From JAYEHL01 sp041653935 (GTDB lineage Bacteria > Chloroflexota > Dehalococcoidia > E44-bin15), in assembly GCA_041653935.1 (NCBI GenBank), contig JBAZEO010000001.1:434001-498000 (forward strand): DNA of 64,000 nucleotides. Direction: 5' to 3'. The position numbers and the translations under genes were made by a program. The notes under the pieces are model-generated. The model was not told where the DNA came from and made no database searches. It saw nothing but the letters and a program-made list of their open reading frames with translations. This document shows positions 61,650-64,000 of the stretch, piece by piece; position 1 is the stretch's first letter; every line of letters begins with the position of its first letter.

Positions 61650-61788
61650 AAAGAGAGGTACAGGAGAGAAATCTCTCCTGTCAGGGTTATAGGGGTGTCC
61701 CCTAACTTAAATAAGTCCCCCAACGTATGGGGGATATAGGGGATTCGGATGATGTTTCCCCCGCAAGGCGAGGGATAATAGGGGGATT
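61650..61788 (+). repeat. Family B repeat, copy 5, extended
   Basis: TACAGGAGAG...CTCTCCTG, AGGGGTGTCCCCT, TCCCCCAACGTATGGGGGATA, then an added imperfect CCCCCGC...GCGAGGG unit and AATAGGGGGATTC. AGGGGG (61780-61785) is 7 nt before the next ATG and serves as its ribosome site. Confidence 0.85.
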
Positions 61789-61792
61789 CAAT

Positions 61793-62431
61793 ATGAAAAA
61801 CAACAATCTGATAGATCAAATCGCGACGAAAGGCTCGGACAAAGAACAAATCGCAGAGGACATTGCCGATGATCCTGAACGTATCGCAGAGGTCATCGAA
61901 GGCTTGAACAGCAGGAAAGCCTCGGTGAAATTCGGCTGCGGCAAGGTGCTGCGCATCATCAGTGAGAAATACCCTAAAGCCCTCTATCCGCACATCGATA
62001 CTTTCATAAAGCTGCTGAACAGCGAGAACAACATTATGAAATGGGAAGGGATATACGTTATCGGGAATCTGGCCTCCATCGATAAAGACAAAAGGATCGA
62101 CGCCATACTCACCAAATATCTCAAGCCCATCGAGGGGCCGGTAATGATCACAGCGGCCAACGTCATCGGCGGCGCAGCCAGGATAGCCGTCGCCAAACCG
62201 TACCTGTCTGAGCGAATCGTGACAGCCATACTCAAGGTCGAGCATGCCGAGTACGCTACCGCAGAGTGCCGCAACGTGGCGCTGGGGCACGCGCTCGACG
62301 CGTTCGAAATCTTCTCCGACAATATCAAAAATAAACAGCCGGTTATCGACCTCGTTACAAGACAGACGAATAACACCAGGAACAGCACGCGGAAAAGGGC
62401 TGAGAAGCTGCTCAAGAAATGGCAGAAATAA
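61793..62431 (+). CDS. HEAT-like repeat protein
   Basis: The 212-aa all-helical protein has paired helices typical of HEAT/armadillo-like scaffolds: units near 45-75 (RKASVKFGCGKVLRIISEK), 80-110 (NNIMKWEGIYVIGNLAS) and 115-160. The C-terminal end is strongly basic (TRKRAEKLLKKWQK). Such proteins bind other proteins or nucleic acid, and no enzyme motif is seen. I chose ATG 61793 because the family B repeat supplies AGGGGG 7 nt upstream; a longer in-frame start would run through the repeat. It overlaps the next gene by 13 nt if that gene starts at 62419. Confidence 0.75.
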   Translation: MKNNNLIDQIATKGSDKEQIAEDIADDPERIAEVIEGLNSRKASVKFGCGKVLRIISEKYPKALYPHIDTFIKLLNSENNIMKWEGIYVIGNLASIDKDKRIDAILTKYLKPIEGPVMITAANVIGGAARIAVAKPYLSERIVTAILKVEHAEYATAECRNVALGHALDAFEIFSDNIKNKQPVIDLVTRQTNNTRNSTRKRAEKLLKKWQK

Positions 62432-63396
62432 GACACCGCATGACTGAAAATCTGACCCCTATAAAAAGAATATGTGTCTACGGTGTAGGCGGAGTGGGCG
62501 GCTATTTCGGCGGCAGGCTCGCTTACAGGATACGCCGCGGGACAGCCTTGGGGTACGAGATATATTTCATCGCCAGGGGCCCGCACCTGAACGCCATCAG
62601 GGTGCACGGACTGAAGCTCATCACCCCGATGAAAACCTTCATCGCCAGGCCGAACCTGGCCGCGGACGACATACGCAGAATCCCCGATCCCGACCTCATC
62701 CTGCTCTGCGTGAAAAGCTACGACCTGGACGGGGTCGTGAGGAAACTGAGTGCGAAGGTAAATGAGAACACGGTGATAATACCGCTGCTGAACGGAGTGG
62801 ATATCTACGAGAGGATCAGGGCGCAACTGGATAACGGCATCGTATTGCCCGCATGCGTCTTCATCGGCACACACATCCAGAGCCCGGGTGTAATAAAGCA
62901 GAGCGGCGGCGACGGCACCATCATGTTCGGCAAGGACCCCAAACACCCCAACTTCACAGCGCAGAACGTTATGGATTTCTTAAGCCGCATGGGCATCAAT
63001 TACAAATGGAACGACGACCCTTTCCCGGCGATCTGGGAGAAATACATCTTCATAGCCGCGTTTGGCCTGGTGACCGTACACACTGGCAAAACGCTGGGCG
63101 AGATAATGGACGACGCGGAAGCCAGGGAGACGGTCCGGGCGATAATGGCCGAAGTATGCGCACTGGCAACGGCAAAAGGCATCAGCCTCCCGGCAAATGT
63201 CATAGAAGAGTCGCTCGGCAAAGCGAACAGGGTGCCGCGCGATACGAAATCCTCCTATCAGAGAGACGTGGAAAGCGGAAGGAAGTCAAACGAAGGCGAT
63301 CTCTACGGCGGCGCCATCATACGCATGGGCGAAACCCTGGGCGTACCTACACCTGTTACCAAATCGATATATTCAAAGATTCAACGACGGAAGTAG
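62419..63396 (+). CDS. 2-dehydropantoate 2-reductase (PanE/ApbA) family protein
   Basis: The 325-aa protein has the NADP loop YGVGGVGGYFGG, then CVKSYDLD, PLLNGVD, and the C-terminal helical domain. The catalytic Lys is in AIWEKYIF, and a Glu is in NEGD, matching the PanE Lys and Glu. The Asn four residues after the Lys in ketopantoate reductases is Ile here, so substrate or function may differ. Starts at 62419 and at 62440 are both possible, as neither has a strong ribosome site. No other pantothenate gene is near. Confidence 0.8.
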   Translation: MAEIRHRMTENLTPIKRICVYGVGGVGGYFGGRLAYRIRRGTALGYEIYFIARGPHLNAIRVHGLKLITPMKTFIARPNLAADDIRRIPDPDLILLCVKSYDLDGVVRKLSAKVNENTVIIPLLNGVDIYERIRAQLDNGIVLPACVFIGTHIQSPGVIKQSGGDGTIMFGKDPKHPNFTAQNVMDFLSRMGINYKWNDDPFPAIWEKYIFIAAFGLVTVHTGKTLGEIMDDAEARETVRAIMAEVCALATAKGISLPANVIEESLGKANRVPRDTKSSYQRDVESGRKSNEGDLYGGAIIRMGETLGVPTPVTKSIYSKIQRRK

Positions 63397-63510
63397 TACA
63401 AACATCGACCCGTCATTTCCTAACATTCCAGCTTTACACTACCCAGCCCCCTGTGTATAATTATGCAAACCCTATTGGCCATATGTAAATCGCTATAGGA
63501 GGAAAGTGAA

Positions 63511-63957
63511 TTGAACTGTCCTAAATGTCAGTCCCCGGTATCGGCAGATTGGATCGCATGCCCCAAGTGCGGGACACAGCTAAGCCAGATGCCCATGGGT
63601 ATTGCTGTTACAGAAGTGAATCGGCCAAGCCGGATGCAATATTTCGCAGCTATCGCCATTATTATAATTACATCCGCTATAGCGATAGGGCTTATAATTT
63701 CCGGCGCGCTCAACCTCGTCAAGCCGGACATGAGCGTTACAGTCCCCGGAACGCACCAGTTGGCGCTGAATGATTCCGGCTACTACCTCCTCTTCTGTGA
63801 AGAGCGAGGCTCCAGCAGCGGCTCATGCGACTCTATCTCAGACATGGATATAAACCTCTACGATAGCTATTCCAATCCTGTGGAACTATCATATCCCTCC
63901 AGCGACATCAGTTACACTATAAACGACAAATCTTATTCTTCCATCTTTGACTTCTGA
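63511..63957 (+). CDS. Zinc-ribbon membrane protein, interrupted by an in-frame TGA
   Basis: The 148-aa frame starts at TTG with AGGAGG 8 nt upstream. A double zinc ribbon (CPKC at 3-6, CPKC at 17-20) precedes one membrane helix (about 43-70) and a beta-rich external domain. The frame stops at TGA 63955-63957. The same frame continues open to the window end as IDDPGTYTLVAEYE, which looks like the natural continuation of the beta domain. The gene is therefore either truncated by a nonsense change or read through. The true 3' end is beyond the window. Confidence 0.65.
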   Translation: MNCPKCQSPVSADWIACPKCGTQLSQMPMGIAVTEVNRPSRMQYFAAIAIIIITSAIAIGLIISGALNLVKPDMSVTVPGTHQLALNDSGYYLLFCEERGSSSGSCDSISDMDINLYDSYSNPVELSYPSSDISYTINDKSYSSIFDF

Positions 63958-64000
63958 ATCGATGACCCAGGAACTTATACGCTTGTTGCGGAATACGAGG

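Noticed and set aside
55632..61788. CRISPR array
   Set aside because: Repeats are dispersed, of variable length and hairpin-forming, with no regular spacers and no cas genes.
63955..63957. TGA read as selenocysteine
   Set aside because: No SECIS-like hairpin is evident directly downstream, and the context is a beta domain without redox motif; many genes here end in TGA, so the codon is not recoded generally.

Overview
The window reads as a chromosomal segment of an anaerobic, probably monoderm bacterium. The best guess is Chloroflexota, Dehalococcoidia or a close relative (inference). Supporting points are a type IV pilus cluster with no secretin gene, a split B12-dependent acyl-CoA mutase, an EF-P with a Gly-Arg-Gly tip, and many short palindromic intergenic repeats. 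No rRNA, tRNA or CRISPR array was seen. Genes are dense, often in overlapping ATGA operons, and base composition looks near 50% G+C, except for one A+T-richer inserted element.

Region 1 (1-12.4 kb, + strand): a radical SAM gene with a clear terminator, then a housekeeping chain dprA-topA-xerC-aroQ-M24 peptidase, two tandem efp genes, xseA-xseB, a PHP phosphoesterase, a formyltransferase-like gene and a HAD phosphatase. The efp duplication carried the first codons of xseA with it and left a remnant. Region 2 (12.4-20.6 kb): a NUDIX gene, a 3-hydroxyacyl-CoA dehydrogenase and a crotonase, tig-clpP, an orphan peptide-binding lipoprotein and aspS. Region 3 (20.7-37.5 kb): a complete-looking monoderm type IV pilus locus (pilB, pilC, prepilins, pilN, pilO, pilM, pilD, pilA) with four sigma70-like promoter sites before pilB, the first prepilin, pilN and pilA (pilA has two). 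It contains a 2,224-residue prepilin-like giant with nested glycine-rich, LamG-like and DUF2341-like modules.

Region 4 (37.6-41.7 kb): comM and a tail-anchored alanine-rich coiled-coil protein with two 205-residue repeats. Region 5 (41.7-52.3 kb): alaS-ruvX-aroE-(zinc protein)-aroC-aroKB, a UbiA-family prenyltransferase, an acyl-CoA dehydrogenase and tgt. Together with aroQ in region 1 this gives most of the shikimate pathway. Region 6 (52.2-55.6 kb, - strand): a divergent fdhD, then the acyl-CoA mutase large subunit, epimerase and B12-binding subunit, a methylmalonyl-CoA/succinyl-CoA module.

Region 7 (55.6-59.2 kb) is the accessory part: a repeat-rich intergenic stretch, then a 2,945-bp IS1595-like transposon (56175-59119) with 26-bp imperfect inverted repeats and an exact 8-bp target duplication. 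It carries an AIPR-family (abortive-infection type) gene as cargo and a 48-codon gene coupled to the transposase. It has inserted into a copy of a dispersed repeat family. Region 8 (59.2-64 kb): ruvB, queH (partner of tgt in queuosine metabolism), a DUF6498-like membrane protein, a HEAT-repeat protein, a PanE-like dehydrogenase, and a zinc-ribbon membrane protein whose reading frame continues past a TGA at the window edge.
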